From Pseudomonas caspiana (lineage in GTDB: Bacteria; Pseudomonadota; Gammaproteobacteria; Pseudomonadales; Pseudomonadaceae), in assembly GCF_002158995.1 (NCBI RefSeq), contig NZ_LOHF01000013.1, positions 1 to 64,000 of the forward strand: DNA of 64,000 bases. Direction: 5' to 3'. Position 1 is the first letter of the stretch. Every line of letters starts with the position of its first letter. Made by a program: the position numbers and the translations under genes. A model generated the notes under the pieces. The model was not told where the DNA came from, ran no database searches, and saw only the letters and a list, made by a program, of their open reading frames with translations. Shown here one piece after another: positions 55,212 to 64,000 of this stretch.

Positions 55212-57104
55212 ATGGACTTCAGAAAAGACATCAATGGATTGCGCGCTATCGCAGTGATCGCAGTGCTGCTTTATCACTTCAATCCCGGCTGGTTGCCCGG
55301 CGGGTTTGCGGGCGTGGATATTTTCTTCGTGATCTCTGGATACCTGATCACCGGCATCATCGTGCGCAATCTGGACGCCGGCCGCTTCAGTTTGCTGGCG
55401 TTCTACAAGTCCCGCGCCCGACGCATTGTTCCGGCCCTGGCAGCACTGTGCTTTGTGCTTCTGCTGGCGGGCTGGTTTTACCTGCTGCCGCAGGACTACA
55501 GCGAACTGGGCAAACACATCGCCGCCAGCCTGGGGTTCGTATCCAACATTGTTTACTGGTTCGAAGCGGGTTACTTCACCCCTGGCGCGCACGAAAAGTG
55601 GTTGCTGCACACATGGTCGTTGTCGGTGGAGTGGCAGTTCTACATGGTGTATCCAGTGGTACTGCTGGCGTTGAGCCGAGTGATTGCCTTGCGAAACCTG
55701 CGTTGGTTGATCCTTTGCGCCTGTCTGGCCGGGTTCGGCTTTTGTGTATTCGCCTCATTCAAATGGCCTGAGCCATCGTTCTATCTGTTGCCGACACGGG
55801 CCTGGGAACTGTTGGTCGGCGCTGCCGCCTGTGTATTCCCGATCAGGCTTCAACCGTCGCATCAACGAGCCCTGGAACGCGTTGGGCTAGGACTGATTCT
55901 GGCAAGTTTCCTTGTACTCTCAGAGAAGGATGTATGGCCTGGCTATCTGGCGCTGCTGCCGGTGCTGGGTACCTTGGCAGTGATCGTCGCCGCGCGACAG
56001 GATTCGTTCGTCACCGGCAACCGGTTCTCACAGTGGACAGGGAAACTGTCTTACTCGCTGTACCTCTGGCACTGGCCGGTCGTGGTGTTGATGAGCTACT
56101 CAGGTTATCTGGGCGAAACATCCAATTTGTTGATCGGCATGCTGTGCGCCTTTGGCTTGGGCATGGCGTCTTATGAGCTGATCGAAAAGGCCCCCAACAC
56201 GGCCCTCGGCAAATTCCGCTGGAGATTCGCCCCGGTCAGCGCGTTGATCGGCTCGGTGCTTGTCGCGGCGAGTGCCGTGAATGCGACAGAGGGTGCGGTT
56301 TCTCCCCTGCGCTCAGTGAGCATCTCGGACAAGGCGCGCTTCCTTCAGGACTACGCCGACCGGCAGAAAAATCTTTATGAAACGTACTGGCTAAAGTGTG
56401 ACGCCTTTTCCGCGTTCACCGAGCGCGGCCTCTCCGCCATTGACCCCTCCTGCACAGAGAAACGCGGACGGGGCGGCGTCTTCCTGTGGGGCGACTCCCA
56501 CGCACAGGCTTTATCCCTGGGTTTACGAACCTTGCTGGCCCATGACACACCGTTCTATCAAGTCGCCTCGGCAGGCTGCAAACCCAGTCTGACTCAAGAC
56601 AACGGACGCGCCACTGCGCCACGCCTGACCTGCAACTACTCCAACAGAACCGCACTGCAAAGTATTCGCGAGCTACGTCCTGAGTTTGTGGTAATTGCCC
56701 AGAAAGATCAGCACGACAAAACCCAATGGAGCGAGATTGCCGCCCGTCTCAAGAGCTACGGCGTCAAACGCATCGTTCTGCTGGGGCCGCTGCCGCAATG
56801 GAGCCCTTCCCTGCCAAGCGTCATTGCCAATCGTCATTGGGGTCTGAACGAGTCGCACATCAGCGACCCGGCCCTCGATCAGAGCGTCATGGCGACTGAT
56901 CGGGCAACACGTCGGCTGATTGATCCTCAGGCCATCGACTTTGTGTCACTGATCGACAAGCTATGCGTGGCCAACTCCTGCCTGGTCCGGTTGCAGGACG
57001 ATTCGCTGCTGCAAATTGATTCAGGACACCTCAGTGAAAAAGGCTCGCTGTACATCGTGAAAAACTTTGTTCTTCCGGAGCTGAGCAAACAGATCGCTCG
57101 ATAG
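55212..57104 (+). CDS. OafA/YrhL-type acyltransferase with SGNH domain
   Basis: 630 aa. The N-terminal 350 residues form the acyltransferase-3 membrane domain (RKDINGLRAIAVIAVLLYH and GVDIFFVISGYLITG at the start), and residues about 400-630 form an SGNH hydrolase-like domain with GDSHA at 427-431 and SGHLSEKG near the end. Such proteins O-acetylate polysaccharides. The ATG at 55212 (MDFRKDIN) is the family start. It begins 41 bp after the GH39 stop, completing the operon; a terminator follows. Confidence 0.9.
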   Translation: MDFRKDINGLRAIAVIAVLLYHFNPGWLPGGFAGVDIFFVISGYLITGIIVRNLDAGRFSLLAFYKSRARRIVPALAALCFVLLLAGWFYLLPQDYSELGKHIAASLGFVSNIVYWFEAGYFTPGAHEKWLLHTWSLSVEWQFYMVYPVVLLALSRVIALRNLRWLILCACLAGFGFCVFASFKWPEPSFYLLPTRAWELLVGAAACVFPIRLQPSHQRALERVGLGLILASFLVLSEKDVWPGYLALLPVLGTLAVIVAARQDSFVTGNRFSQWTGKLSYSLYLWHWPVVVLMSYSGYLGETSNLLIGMLCAFGLGMASYELIEKAPNTALGKFRWRFAPVSALIGSVLVAASAVNATEGAVSPLRSVSISDKARFLQDYADRQKNLYETYWLKCDAFSAFTERGLSAIDPSCTEKRGRGGVFLWGDSHAQALSLGLRTLLAHDTPFYQVASAGCKPSLTQDNGRATAPRLTCNYSNRTALQSIRELRPEFVVIAQKDQHDKTQWSEIAARLKSYGVKRIVLLGPLPQWSPSLPSVIANRHWGLNESHISDPALDQSVMATDRATRRLIDPQAIDFVSLIDKLCVANSCLVRLQDDSLLQIDSGHLSEKGSLYIVKNFVLPELSKQIAR

Positions 57105-57119
57105 CTGCATGCGCAAAAC

Positions 57120-57154
57120 AAGCCCGCCTGACCCTGATCAGTGCGGGCTTTTTT
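57120..57154 (+). terminator. Rho-independent terminator of the polysaccharide operon
   Basis: AAGCCCGC pairs with GCGGGCTT around a loop that contains CTGATCAG, and six T residues follow. It marks the operon end. Confidence 0.92.
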
Positions 57155-57232
57155 GCGTCCTGAAAAAATCTTCACATCGTCGCCACGTTTGGCTGCTAAG
57201 TTGAGCGCAGGCCATTTTGCAAGGAGGCAGAG

Positions 57233-58027
57233 TTGAGCATGTTTTTACCAAAGATATTTCTTGGCTGGATGCTGACGACGCTAAGCCTGACAGGTTTAGC
57301 GCACGCAGAGATTTATCAGGTTGGAGGCAGCCAGTGGCGGCCGTTTAGCTATGAGGATGAACAAGGCGAGCTGCGCGGAATATCCACCGATATCGCCCGA
57401 CGCGTCCTGCAACTGGCCAATATTGAAGCGCAGTTCGTTTCTTACCCGGTCAATCGGCTGCAAGCCATGCTGGGCAAAGACGAACTTGATATGAACTTCG
57501 CCGACTCTGCGCAGTGGAACAGCAAAGATGAACTCGATCATTTTGTTTTTTCCGAACCCTACCTGCGGGTCAAGGAACACCTGTATGTCCTCAAAGGAAG
57601 CCCTGCCGCCAAAATCCCTGTGGATAAGTTACAGGGCCTGACCATAGGCACTATCCGGGGCTATACCTATCTGAATATGGACCCGTCTTTCGCAGACAAA
57701 CGCCTGGTCGAACTGGAAACCTCTGAAGACTCGGCCCTGCTTCAACTGCTGTTGGCCAGACGCGTTGACGCGATCGCAATGGTCGACGACCTGTTCGACT
57801 ACCTTGTTGCAGAACAACACATGGATCCAGACCTTTTCCAGCGTGGTGCATTACTCAGTGATGCCCATGTCAGCATCAAGCTGCAGCCCGAACTGGCGCC
57901 TCACCTGCCCGCCATAAACAAAGCCATCCGATCAATGATCCGCAGCGGCGAAGTAGCCAGGATTCGCACGTCGTATCTCTTGTCTCATAAGCCCGACGGG
58001 TGCCAAAAAGCGGACGTAACCTGTTGA
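57233..58027 (+). CDS. Periplasmic substrate-binding protein (SBP_bac_3 family)
   Basis: 264 aa with a signal peptide (MFLPKIFLGWMLTTLSLTGLAHAE) and the two-lobed polar-amino-acid binding fold (WRPFSYEDEQGELRGISTDIARRVLQ in part, then the DELDMNFADSAQW segment). TTG at 57233 has AGGAGG at five-base spacing; an ATG two codons later is too far from it. No permease genes are adjacent, so it may act as a solitary binding or sensor protein. Ligand unknown. Confidence 0.83.
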   Translation: MSMFLPKIFLGWMLTTLSLTGLAHAEIYQVGGSQWRPFSYEDEQGELRGISTDIARRVLQLANIEAQFVSYPVNRLQAMLGKDELDMNFADSAQWNSKDELDHFVFSEPYLRVKEHLYVLKGSPAAKIPVDKLQGLTIGTIRGYTYLNMDPSFADKRLVELETSEDSALLQLLLARRVDAIAMVDDLFDYLVAEQHMDPDLFQRGALLSDAHVSIKLQPELAPHLPAINKAIRSMIRSGEVARIRTSYLLSHKPDGCQKADVTC

Positions 58028-58168
58028 AAGTCAAGAACGATCACTAAATCCGAATTAAGTTCATATTTCTAAATTTATCAATGACATAGCCTTAAACAAT
58101 TCATGAATGGCAAGACTCGTCTTTACGCTTAGGCTCTCGAAACAACCAAAAATAGAGAGAGACCTGAG

Positions 58169-59695
58169 ATGCCCCTACCTCGCTTCCATGTCGCAGTTAG
58201 CCTGATTGGAGCAAGCCTGATGGCCACCTCCGCAGCCTACGCCGACACCCTGACCCGTGATAATGGCGCCCCTGTTGGCGACAATCAGAACTCCCAGACC
58301 GCCGGTGCAACCGGCCCAGTCCTGCTGCAGGACGTGCAACTGCTGCAAAAACTTCAGCGCTTTGATCGCGAACGCATTCCTGAGCGCGTCGTACACGCGC
58401 GCGGTACCGGCGTACACGGGGAGTTCGTTGCCTCGGAAGGTGCTTCGGACCTGAGCAAGGCAAAAGTCTTCAGCAAAGGTGAGCACACCCCGGTATTCGT
58501 TCGCTTCTCCTCGGTGGTACACGGTAACCATTCGCCGGAAACCCTGCGTGACCCTCGCGGTTTTGCGACCAAGTTCTACACCGCAGACGGCAACTGGGAT
58601 CTGGTCGGCAACAACTTTCCGACGTTCTTCATTCGTGATGCCATCAAGTTCCCGGACATGGTGCATGCGTTCAAGCCTGATCCACGTACCAACCTGGATG
58701 ACGACTCGCGCCGCTTCGATTTCTTCTCCCACGTGCCGGAAGCGACTCGCACCCTGACTCTGCTGTATTCCAACGAAGGCACACCTGCCAGCTATCGCAC
58801 CATGGATGGCAACGGTGTTCACGCTTACAAACTGGTGAATGCCAAAGGCGAAGTGAACTACGTGAAGTTCCACTGGAAAAGCCTGCAAGGCCTGAAGAAC
58901 CTTGATCCCAAGCAGGTTGCCGAGGTCCAGTCCAAGGATTACAGCCACCTGACCAACGACTTGGTAGACGCAATCAAAAAAGGTGATTTCCCGAAATGGG
59001 ACCTCTACGTTCAGGTCATCAAACCTGAAGACCTGGCCAAGTTTGATTTCGACCCGCTGGATGCGACCAAAATCTGGCCGGACGTTCCCGAGCGCAAGAT
59101 TGGCCAGATGGTCCTGAACAAGAATGTGGATAACTTCTTCCAGGAAACCGAGCAGGTCGCCATGGCTCCGGCCAACGTCGTACCGGGCATCGAGCCTTCG
59201 GAAGACCGTCTGCTGCAAGGCCGGGTGTTCTCCTACGCCGATACTCAGCTGTACCGCGTCGGCACCAACGTCTTCAGCCTGCCGATCAACGCGCCAAAGG
59301 TTAAGGTCAACAACGGCAATCAGGACGGTTCGCTGAACAGCGGCAACACCACAACCGGCGTCAACTATGAGCCAAGCCGCCTCAACCCGCGCCCTGCTGT
59401 TGAAGCCGCTCGCTACAGCCAGCTGCCGCTGTCTGGCAGCACTCAACAAGCGAAGATTCAGCGCGAGCAGAACTTCAAACAGGCGGGCGACTTGTATCGT
59501 TCGTACAGCAAAAAAGACCAGCAGGACTTGATTCAAAGCTTTGGCGAGTCGCTGGCCACTACCGACACCGAAAGCAAAAACATCATGCTCTCGTTCCTCT
59601 ACAAGGCTGATCCGGAATACGGCACAGGCGTGACCAAAGTTGCCAAAGGCGACCTCGAAAAGGTCAAGCAGCTCGCTGCCGCACTGAAGGACTGA
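58169..59695 (+). CDS. katB: Periplasmic catalase KatB
   Basis: 508 aa haem catalase with a signal peptide (MPLPRFHVAVSLIGASLMATSAAYA). The catalytic His is in VVHARGTGVHGEF near residue 76, the distal Asn in WDLVGNNFPTFFIRD near 150, and the proximal Tyr in RVFSYADTQLYRVG near 358. It removes hydrogen peroxide in the periplasm. The pairing with an ankyrin gene downstream is the known katB-ankB layout, in which AnkB supports catalase activity. OxyR control is expected from that precedent, but I could not assign an OxyR site with confidence. Confidence 0.93.
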   Translation: MPLPRFHVAVSLIGASLMATSAAYADTLTRDNGAPVGDNQNSQTAGATGPVLLQDVQLLQKLQRFDRERIPERVVHARGTGVHGEFVASEGASDLSKAKVFSKGEHTPVFVRFSSVVHGNHSPETLRDPRGFATKFYTADGNWDLVGNNFPTFFIRDAIKFPDMVHAFKPDPRTNLDDDSRRFDFFSHVPEATRTLTLLYSNEGTPASYRTMDGNGVHAYKLVNAKGEVNYVKFHWKSLQGLKNLDPKQVAEVQSKDYSHLTNDLVDAIKKGDFPKWDLYVQVIKPEDLAKFDFDPLDATKIWPDVPERKIGQMVLNKNVDNFFQETEQVAMAPANVVPGIEPSEDRLLQGRVFSYADTQLYRVGTNVFSLPINAPKVKVNNGNQDGSLNSGNTTTGVNYEPSRLNPRPAVEAARYSQLPLSGSTQQAKIQREQNFKQAGDLYRSYSKKDQQDLIQSFGESLATTDTESKNIMLSFLYKADPEYGTGVTKVAKGDLEKVKQLAAALKD

Positions 59696-59702
59696 TCAAT
59701 AA

Positions 59703-59739
59703 CTCGCGCGCTTCAGCTATCTGGCTGAAGCGTAGCGAG
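59703..59739 (+). other. Intercistronic hairpin between katB and ankB
   Basis: CGCTTCAGC (59709-59717) pairs with GCTGAAGCG (59724-59732), and the outer CTCGC/GCGAG extends the stem. A TCTTTT stretch follows. It could partially terminate or stabilise the katB message, so that less ankB is made than katB. Confidence 0.75.
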
Positions 59740-59764
59740 CCGGGTCTTTTAAGAGGGTATGAAC

Positions 59765-60310
59765 ATGCGCAGAATTCTATTCGCGTTGCTACTGTGCGCA
59801 GCCACAGCCAGCGCTGCCACGAACGAAGCAACCACCACCGACACTCAAGCGCAGTTGAGGGCACTGTATTTCCAGGCAGCGCGTGAAGGCCGACAGGACA
59901 TGCTCAACGAATTCATCAACGCCAGATTCGATCTGAACGTTCAGGACGAAAAGGGTTATACCGCGCTTATTCTCGCTGCTTATCACGGTCATCAAGACAC
60001 AGTGACGCAATTACTGAATGCGGGTGCTGATCCATGCGCCAAGGACCTCAGAGGCAACACCGCGCTGATGGGTGCCATCTTCAAGGGTGAGCTGAGCATC
60101 GCCCGGCAACTGGTCGCCGCCGACTGCGCGCCAGACCAGCGCAATAATGCAGGCCAGACCGCAGCGATGTACGCCGCCCTTTTCCACCGCAAAGAGATCC
60201 TTGATTCCCTCGCCGCCAAAGGCGCCGACCTGAACGCCACGGATGCCATGGGTAATCAGGTGCAGAATCTTGAGCGGGGGGAGTTTAAGACGGTGCAGCC
60301 TTCGCAGTGA
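59765..60310 (+). CDS. ankB: Ankyrin-repeat protein AnkB
   Basis: 181 aa with a signal peptide (MRRILFALLLCAATASAA) and about four ankyrin repeats (for example GYTALILAAYHGHQDTVTQLLNAGA in part, GNTALMGAIFKG). It is periplasmic and expected to support KatB. GAGG lies eight bases ahead of the ATG at 59765; the ATG at 59759 is too close to the ribosome site. Confidence 0.92.
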   Translation: MRRILFALLLCAATASAATNEATTTDTQAQLRALYFQAAREGRQDMLNEFINARFDLNVQDEKGYTALILAAYHGHQDTVTQLLNAGADPCAKDLRGNTALMGAIFKGELSIARQLVAADCAPDQRNNAGQTAAMYAALFHRKEILDSLAAKGADLNATDAMGNQVQNLERGEFKTVQPSQ

Positions 60311-60409
60311 GGGCGAAGTTCGGGTTGCTGAAAGAAAGCGCAAAACTGTCGCAAAACCCAAAATTAGTGCTCCGACAGCAAGGTCTGCTAATTAAATCTG
60401 TCGCAGCCA

Positions 60410-60628
60410 GTGCTGACGCAGCTCAGCGATCGATTGAGCGTGACCGCTAAGCTGCGTCAGCTTCGCGCTGAATCCAGGCGCGTGACTGAAGAGCGAGACA
60501 TCTCAAAAGGCCGCCGCATACTCTGCCAAGGAGTAAGGCTGAAGTCGGCCTTCATTAAAAAGCATCTGACTGATTGCCCGGTCCGGCGTCCTTGCCAAAC
60601 ACTCAAGGCACACCCCAGCGGCTACTAA
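60410..60628 (+). mobile_element. Eroded IS3-family transposase relic (OrfA end/OrfB start)
   Basis: A 72-codon frame reads KLRQLRAESRRVTEERDISKGR and then AFIKKHLTDCPVRRPCQTL and AHPSGY. This follows the end of an IS3-family OrfA (leucine-zipper QLRAENRRL...EERDILKKA type) running into the start of OrfB (YPVRRLCRVLGVS.SGYYAW type). Both ends are missing and several positions are altered, so it is a relic without function. The rest of the 466-bp spacer 60311-60776 shows only a short unplaced minus-strand frame near 60630-60760. Confidence 0.75.
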
Positions 60629-60776
60629 ACCTGGCTGCAGTCTTGGCCAATTCCTCCGCCAACGTGTAGGACGAATGGGTGACCACCATCGGCAGCTAAC
60701 TTTCTAGCCGTAACTGTTCCAAAGCCAGATGCAGCACCTCTCCTAAATCAGTAGAGCTCATACAAAAGCTTTTAAA

Positions 60777-62024
60777 TCAGAAGTTAATTGGGTACTGCGT
60801 GATGAAACGCACATCATCAAGATCACTATTAAAGGAGTTTCGATAGTTAGCGTGTTTCAAGCGGAAATTAAGATTCTTCAGGGGACCGCTCTGGACGGTG
60901 TATCCGAGTTCAATGTTTCGTTCCCATTCCTTCTGGGCGTCGTCGTAGCCCGCAATTTTGATATTATCGCCCCGGACATATCTGACCATGAAATCGAGAC
61001 CCGGTACACCGAGCCCAACGAAACTATAGTCGTAACGAGCTTGCCAAGAACGTTCATCCTCACGGGTGAACTCAGCATATTGAATGAAGTTCGGCATGTA
61101 GTTAGTGCTTCCACCATCAACGTAGAACGTATAGCCCCCTTTACCTTGGATCCGCTGGCTGGCTAACGTGAACTTATGAGCTCCTATAGCGTACGAACCA
61201 CGCAGGCTGAACGACTTATTGTCTAGATCGCCGCCGAGCTCTTCGCCTATGCTCTTTTGGTCATAAAAACGAAAGTCCATCGCCACCGCTTGTGACTCAT
61301 CGATAGCCCTAGTCCAACTCAGACCCACATATTTCTTATCCCAGTAATCTTTAACAGAAGAAGCATATAGGCCTGCGGTGAGGCTTTTGGTTAAGCTATA
61401 GGTCGCGCCAACAAGGTCCGCTTCTTTCAAGTTCGAAGCTGCACGGGAGGTGCGCTCTTTCAGCGTCATCGACGTGAAGTGTGCAGCCTCTATGTTAAGC
61501 CCCGATATCTCCTTGCTCGAAATATAGAGCCCTTCGACAGTCTCTGGAAGCAGGCGGTTATCACCCGTAGCGAACACAGGTGTATTCACCTGTTGCTCGC
61601 CGTATTTCAAGACAGTGTTCGAGTACTTGAACTTTAAAGCTCCCGCGGCCTTTGAATATTCGTTCTGAGCGTGGTCAATCCCTACTTGACCCCTTCCGCT
61701 GCTAGGGAGCAAGCCGCTATTGATTCGATCGGGGCTACTGTCTAGCTTCAGCCCAGCCATACCGATAGCATCGACCCCGACACCGATCACACCCGGAGTG
61801 AATCCTGAATTAAAGGTAGCAATCAGGCCCTGCGCCCACTCGTCCCTTTTACTCTGAGATGTGCTCGCAGCATTTCGATAATCCCTATTAAAATAGAAAT
61901 TTCTGTTGAGAATTTGCGTTTTGCTATCCTTGAAAAAGGACAATTCATTAAGATCATTCGCATACCCTGACTGAGCAACAGCCAGACAAACAACGGCCCC
62001 ACCCAAAAAATAAGCTGCACGCAT
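60777..62024 (-). CDS. OprD-family outer-membrane porin
   Basis: 415 aa with a signal peptide (MRAAYFLGGAVVCLAVAQSGYA) and the OprD hallmarks: the N-terminal FFKDSKTQILNRNFYFNRDYR, a Tyr/Phe-rich beta-barrel and a C-terminal Phe (TQYPINF). It should admit a specific small organic anion or amino acid. GC content is visibly lower than the neighbours (near 50 per cent by eye). Its position beside a transporter and an amidohydrolase suggests a shared uptake pathway, but the substrate is not evident. Confidence 0.9.
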   Translation of the reverse strand: MRAAYFLGGAVVCLAVAQSGYANDLNELSFFKDSKTQILNRNFYFNRDYRNAASTSQSKRDEWAQGLIATFNSGFTPGVIGVGVDAIGMAGLKLDSSPDRINSGLLPSSGRGQVGIDHAQNEYSKAAGALKFKYSNTVLKYGEQQVNTPVFATGDNRLLPETVEGLYISSKEISGLNIEAAHFTSMTLKERTSRAASNLKEADLVGATYSLTKSLTAGLYASSVKDYWDKKYVGLSWTRAIDESQAVAMDFRFYDQKSIGEELGGDLDNKSFSLRGSYAIGAHKFTLASQRIQGKGGYTFYVDGGSTNYMPNFIQYAEFTREDERSWQARYDYSFVGLGVPGLDFMVRYVRGDNIKIAGYDDAQKEWERNIELGYTVQSGPLKNLNFRLKHANYRNSFNSDLDDVRFITQYPINF

Positions 62025-62199
62025 AATTCAACCCTTTATAGCTGTTATGGCAGATATTTCTATGTCGAGATTGACTAGACTATCGGTCCAGAATTTAGGC
62101 GGCAGAAATCTTATAAGTTAAGTAGAAATCCAGGCGGTAACTTTATTCTTATTTTAATATTTTTATTTTTTGCACAGCGCGTAAGTGGATTCAGATCTG

Positions 62200-63531
62200 T
62201 TATTCAGCTTCCACCGAAAAGGACTTGGAAATAAGCAGGGAAACTAGCGTCACGCAGGCCATTCCCATCAAATAAGCTGGAACTGGCCACACGGCGCCGC
62301 CGGATTTGAACACCATCCAGGCCGAGACGGCGGGCGCGGGGCCGGCCCCAATGATAGACGCCACCACGTAGCCGATAGAGATGCCGCTGTATCTAACATT
62401 GGCCGGAAAAAGCCGCGCCGTCATGGCCGCGCTTACCGCATAGGCACAGCTGGCACCGAGGTAGCAGATGGGCGCGGCGATGAGGAAAAGAATCAGGTTG
62501 CCCGAGCCCACCATCCAGAACATAGGGTAGGCAAGCGCCATCGTGTAGAGCGTGCCCGTGAGCGCCACTCGCCGGCGACCGAGACGGTCAGCCAACATGC
62601 CCCAGATGGGGAAGGTGATGATCGAGCTCAGGCTGAACACCACGCCTGCCAGCAACGTCTGCGACTGCGTGAAGCCCATCTGCTTGGCATACACCAGCTG
62701 CATGTATACCAACACGATGAATACGCCGCTCGCACCCATGAAGTTGATGCCGACGGCCAACATCAGTTCGCGCGGGTGATTCTTGAGCAGCTCGATGATG
62801 GGCCGGTCGACCTGCTTGTTCTGACGCTTGACCTCCTGGAAGTCAGGTGTCTCCGAAACGCTCAAGCGCACCCATAGGCCCACCACTATCAGCAACGCAG
62901 AAAACAGGAAAGGAATACGCCAGGCCCAGGCCTTGAACTCCTCCGGCGAGAAGCTCATGGTGACGGCCAGGAATGCCAGCGACGCGAAGAGCGAGCCGCA
63001 AGGAGAGCCCAACTGCACGAAAGTGCCGAACAGCGTCTTGCGGCCCTTGGGTGCATGCTCGATGGACATGAGCGCCGCGCCTCCCCACTCGCCGGCCGCT
63101 GCAATACCCTGCACTGCACGTAGCAGTACCAGTAATGCCGGCGCCCAGAAGCCAATGGTGGCGTACGTCGGCAAGATGCCGACGATCAGCGTGGCAAACC
63201 CCATCAAAAGCAGCGTGACCACCAAGCTCTTCTTGCGTCCGATCTTGTCACCGTAGTGACTGAAGATGAGCGTGCCGATGGGCCGGGCGACGTAGCCTAC
63301 GCCGTAGGTGGCAAGCGCCACCACCGTGGAAATGCCGGGGCTGTCGCTGGGGAAGAAAAGGACGCCGAAGATCAGTGCGGCCGCCGTGTTGTAGATGAAG
63401 AAATCGTACCACTCGATGGTGGTGCCGATCATGGATGCGAAGGCGGCCCGCCATGCCTCGCGGGTGGGACGCGCTGGTGGAGCGGTGGACGGGCGGGCCG
63501 GGTAGTCCCGGAAAAGCTTCGAGTTTTCCAT
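62200..63531 (-). CDS. MFS transporter, metabolite:H+ symporter (MHS) family
   Basis: 443 aa with twelve membrane segments. MHS marks are GTTIEWYDFFIYN near residue 37 and GDKIGRKKS near 94; members include ShiA and ProP and carry organic acids or zwitterions with protons. The coding sequence is GC-rich, unlike the porin gene on the other side of an AT-rich 175-bp spacer (62025-62199), which implies separate recent origins. Probably co-transcribed with the amidohydrolase upstream. Confidence 0.9.
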   Translation of the reverse strand: MENSKLFRDYPARPSTAPPARPTREAWRAAFASMIGTTIEWYDFFIYNTAAALIFGVLFFPSDSPGISTVVALATYGVGYVARPIGTLIFSHYGDKIGRKKSLVVTLLLMGFATLIVGILPTYATIGFWAPALLVLLRAVQGIAAAGEWGGAALMSIEHAPKGRKTLFGTFVQLGSPCGSLFASLAFLAVTMSFSPEEFKAWAWRIPFLFSALLIVVGLWVRLSVSETPDFQEVKRQNKQVDRPIIELLKNHPRELMLAVGINFMGASGVFIVLVYMQLVYAKQMGFTQSQTLLAGVVFSLSSIITFPIWGMLADRLGRRRVALTGTLYTMALAYPMFWMVGSGNLILFLIAAPICYLGASCAYAVSAAMTARLFPANVRYSGISIGYVVASIIGAGPAPAVSAWMVFKSGGAVWPVPAYLMGMACVTLVSLLISKSFSVEAE

Positions 63532-63563
63532 TGCATTGACTCGCTAGGGTCGGGTTGAGAAAG

Positions 63564-64000
63564 TTACTGTGGCTCGGGAGATTCATAACCCTGGATGCGC
63601 CGCGCGATACGCTGGTGGCGCTCTAGCATCTGCTGCATGCCCGGCGCGGTGAACCGACCGTTTTCCACGAGCGCCTTGCCGGCGATGACGGTGTGGCGGG
63701 GGGCATTGGGGCCGGACATGAAGAGCGCACGCACCGGGTCGCCCACGGCGCCGGCATATGAGGGGCCGTCGACCGGCCAGCAGACGACGTCGCCTACTGC
63801 GCCAACCGACAACTCGCCCAGTTCGCCGGTGCGGCGCAGGATGGCCGCGCCGCCGCGGGTAGCAATCTCGATGGCCTCGCGATCGTCCATGCCGCCCATG
63901 CGTTTGCCGCCCGAGCGCAGGCGCTGCAGTCCTAGCATGGTGCGCGCTTCCAGCCAGAGCGAGGCGCTGTCGCTGGACGAAGAGCCGTCGCAGCCCAGCC
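63564..64000 (-). CDS. Amidohydrolase family enzyme, C-terminal part (cut by window edge)
   Basis: The frame continues past the window end. It reads LGCDGSSSSDSASLWLEARTML and then the end of a metal-dependent amidohydrolase: EAIEIATRGGAAILRR, the GDVVCWPVDG barrel-return strand and a C-terminal helix. The Ser/Asp-rich DGSSSSDSASLW motif is typical of the TRZ/ATZ and 8-oxoguanine deaminase-like group, which act on purines, triazines or related ring compounds. Only the last 145 or so residues are seen, so the substrate is open. Followed after 32 bp by the MHS transporter, a plausible uptake partner. Confidence 0.8.
   Translation of the reverse strand, partial: LGCDGSSSSDSASLWLEARTMLGLQRLRSGGKRMGGMDDREAIEIATRGGAAILRRTGELGELSVGAVGDVVCWPVDGPSYAGAVGDPVRALFMSGPNAPRHTVIAGKALVENGRFTAPGMQQMLERHQRIARRIQGYESPEPQ

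Noticed and set aside
58028..58168. Possible OxyR site upstream of katB
   Set aside because: The region is AT-rich, but I could not align the ATAG-N7-CTAT pattern convincingly.
58175..59536. Long minus-strand open frame opposite katB
   Set aside because: Antisense shadow of a clear catalase; no ribosome site or homology.

Overview
The window is a chromosomal stretch of a Pseudomonas, most like the fluorescens/syringae side of the genus. The main evidence is gene content and order: aspA, the pyruvate carboxylase pair with its divergent LysR regulator, the HexR-like RpiR gene, the GGDEF/EAL gene and uvrD follow one another as I remember them near PA5429-PA5443 of P. aeruginosa. The kef-type antiporter, thioesterase and pdxY follow as near PA5516-5519, and the zinc-starvation genes as near PA5532-5539. 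At least sixteen REP/REPIN-type inverted repeats of the kind common in this genus sit in the spacers. I compared with remembered families only; no search was run.

Layout. 1-4.4 kb: aspartate/asparagine use (aspA, an AGCS Na+/alanine-type symporter, ansA). 4.8-13.2 kb: bestrophin channel, a transketolase, YeeE/YedE sulfur transporter, MocR regulator divergent from a PaiB-like gene, two GNAT acetyltransferases. 13.4-15.8 kb: an orphan gene and a HipA/HipB toxin-antitoxin pair in toxin-first order, with three palindromic operators 42 bp apart. 16-21.6 kb: two-subunit pyruvate carboxylase with PycR, a small unknown gene, and an RpiR regulator with a palindromic operator. 21.7-33.9 kb: GGDEF/EAL protein, uvrD, Tim44-like protein, SUKH protein, CPA2 antiporter, thioesterase, pdxY, DUF3301 protein, CobW-type GTPase and a small secreted protein.

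34-48.3 kb is dominated by a zinc-starvation (Zur) regulon. ZigA-type chaperone GTPase with a DUF1826 partner, an amidase, FolE2, and an operon of three SPFH (HflK/HflC-like) proteins followed by an HmtA-type metal P-type ATPase. Three Zur-box-like palindromes (36011, 37486, 48280) sit in front of these units. The ATPase gene carries a frameshift, so zinc import by this pump may be lost. Cardiolipin synthase, cfa and a DUF3617 protein lie between.

48.7-60.3 kb: a dihydrolipoyl dehydrogenase, opgD, a compact polysaccharide operon (Wzy-like membrane protein, PslG-like GH39 hydrolase, OafA-type acyltransferase), a periplasmic amino-acid-type binding protein, and katB-ankB (periplasmic catalase and ankyrin protein). 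60.4-64 kb looks like acquired DNA: an eroded IS3-family transposase relic, an OprD-type porin of lower GC, then a GC-rich MHS-type transporter and an amidohydrolase cut by the window edge.
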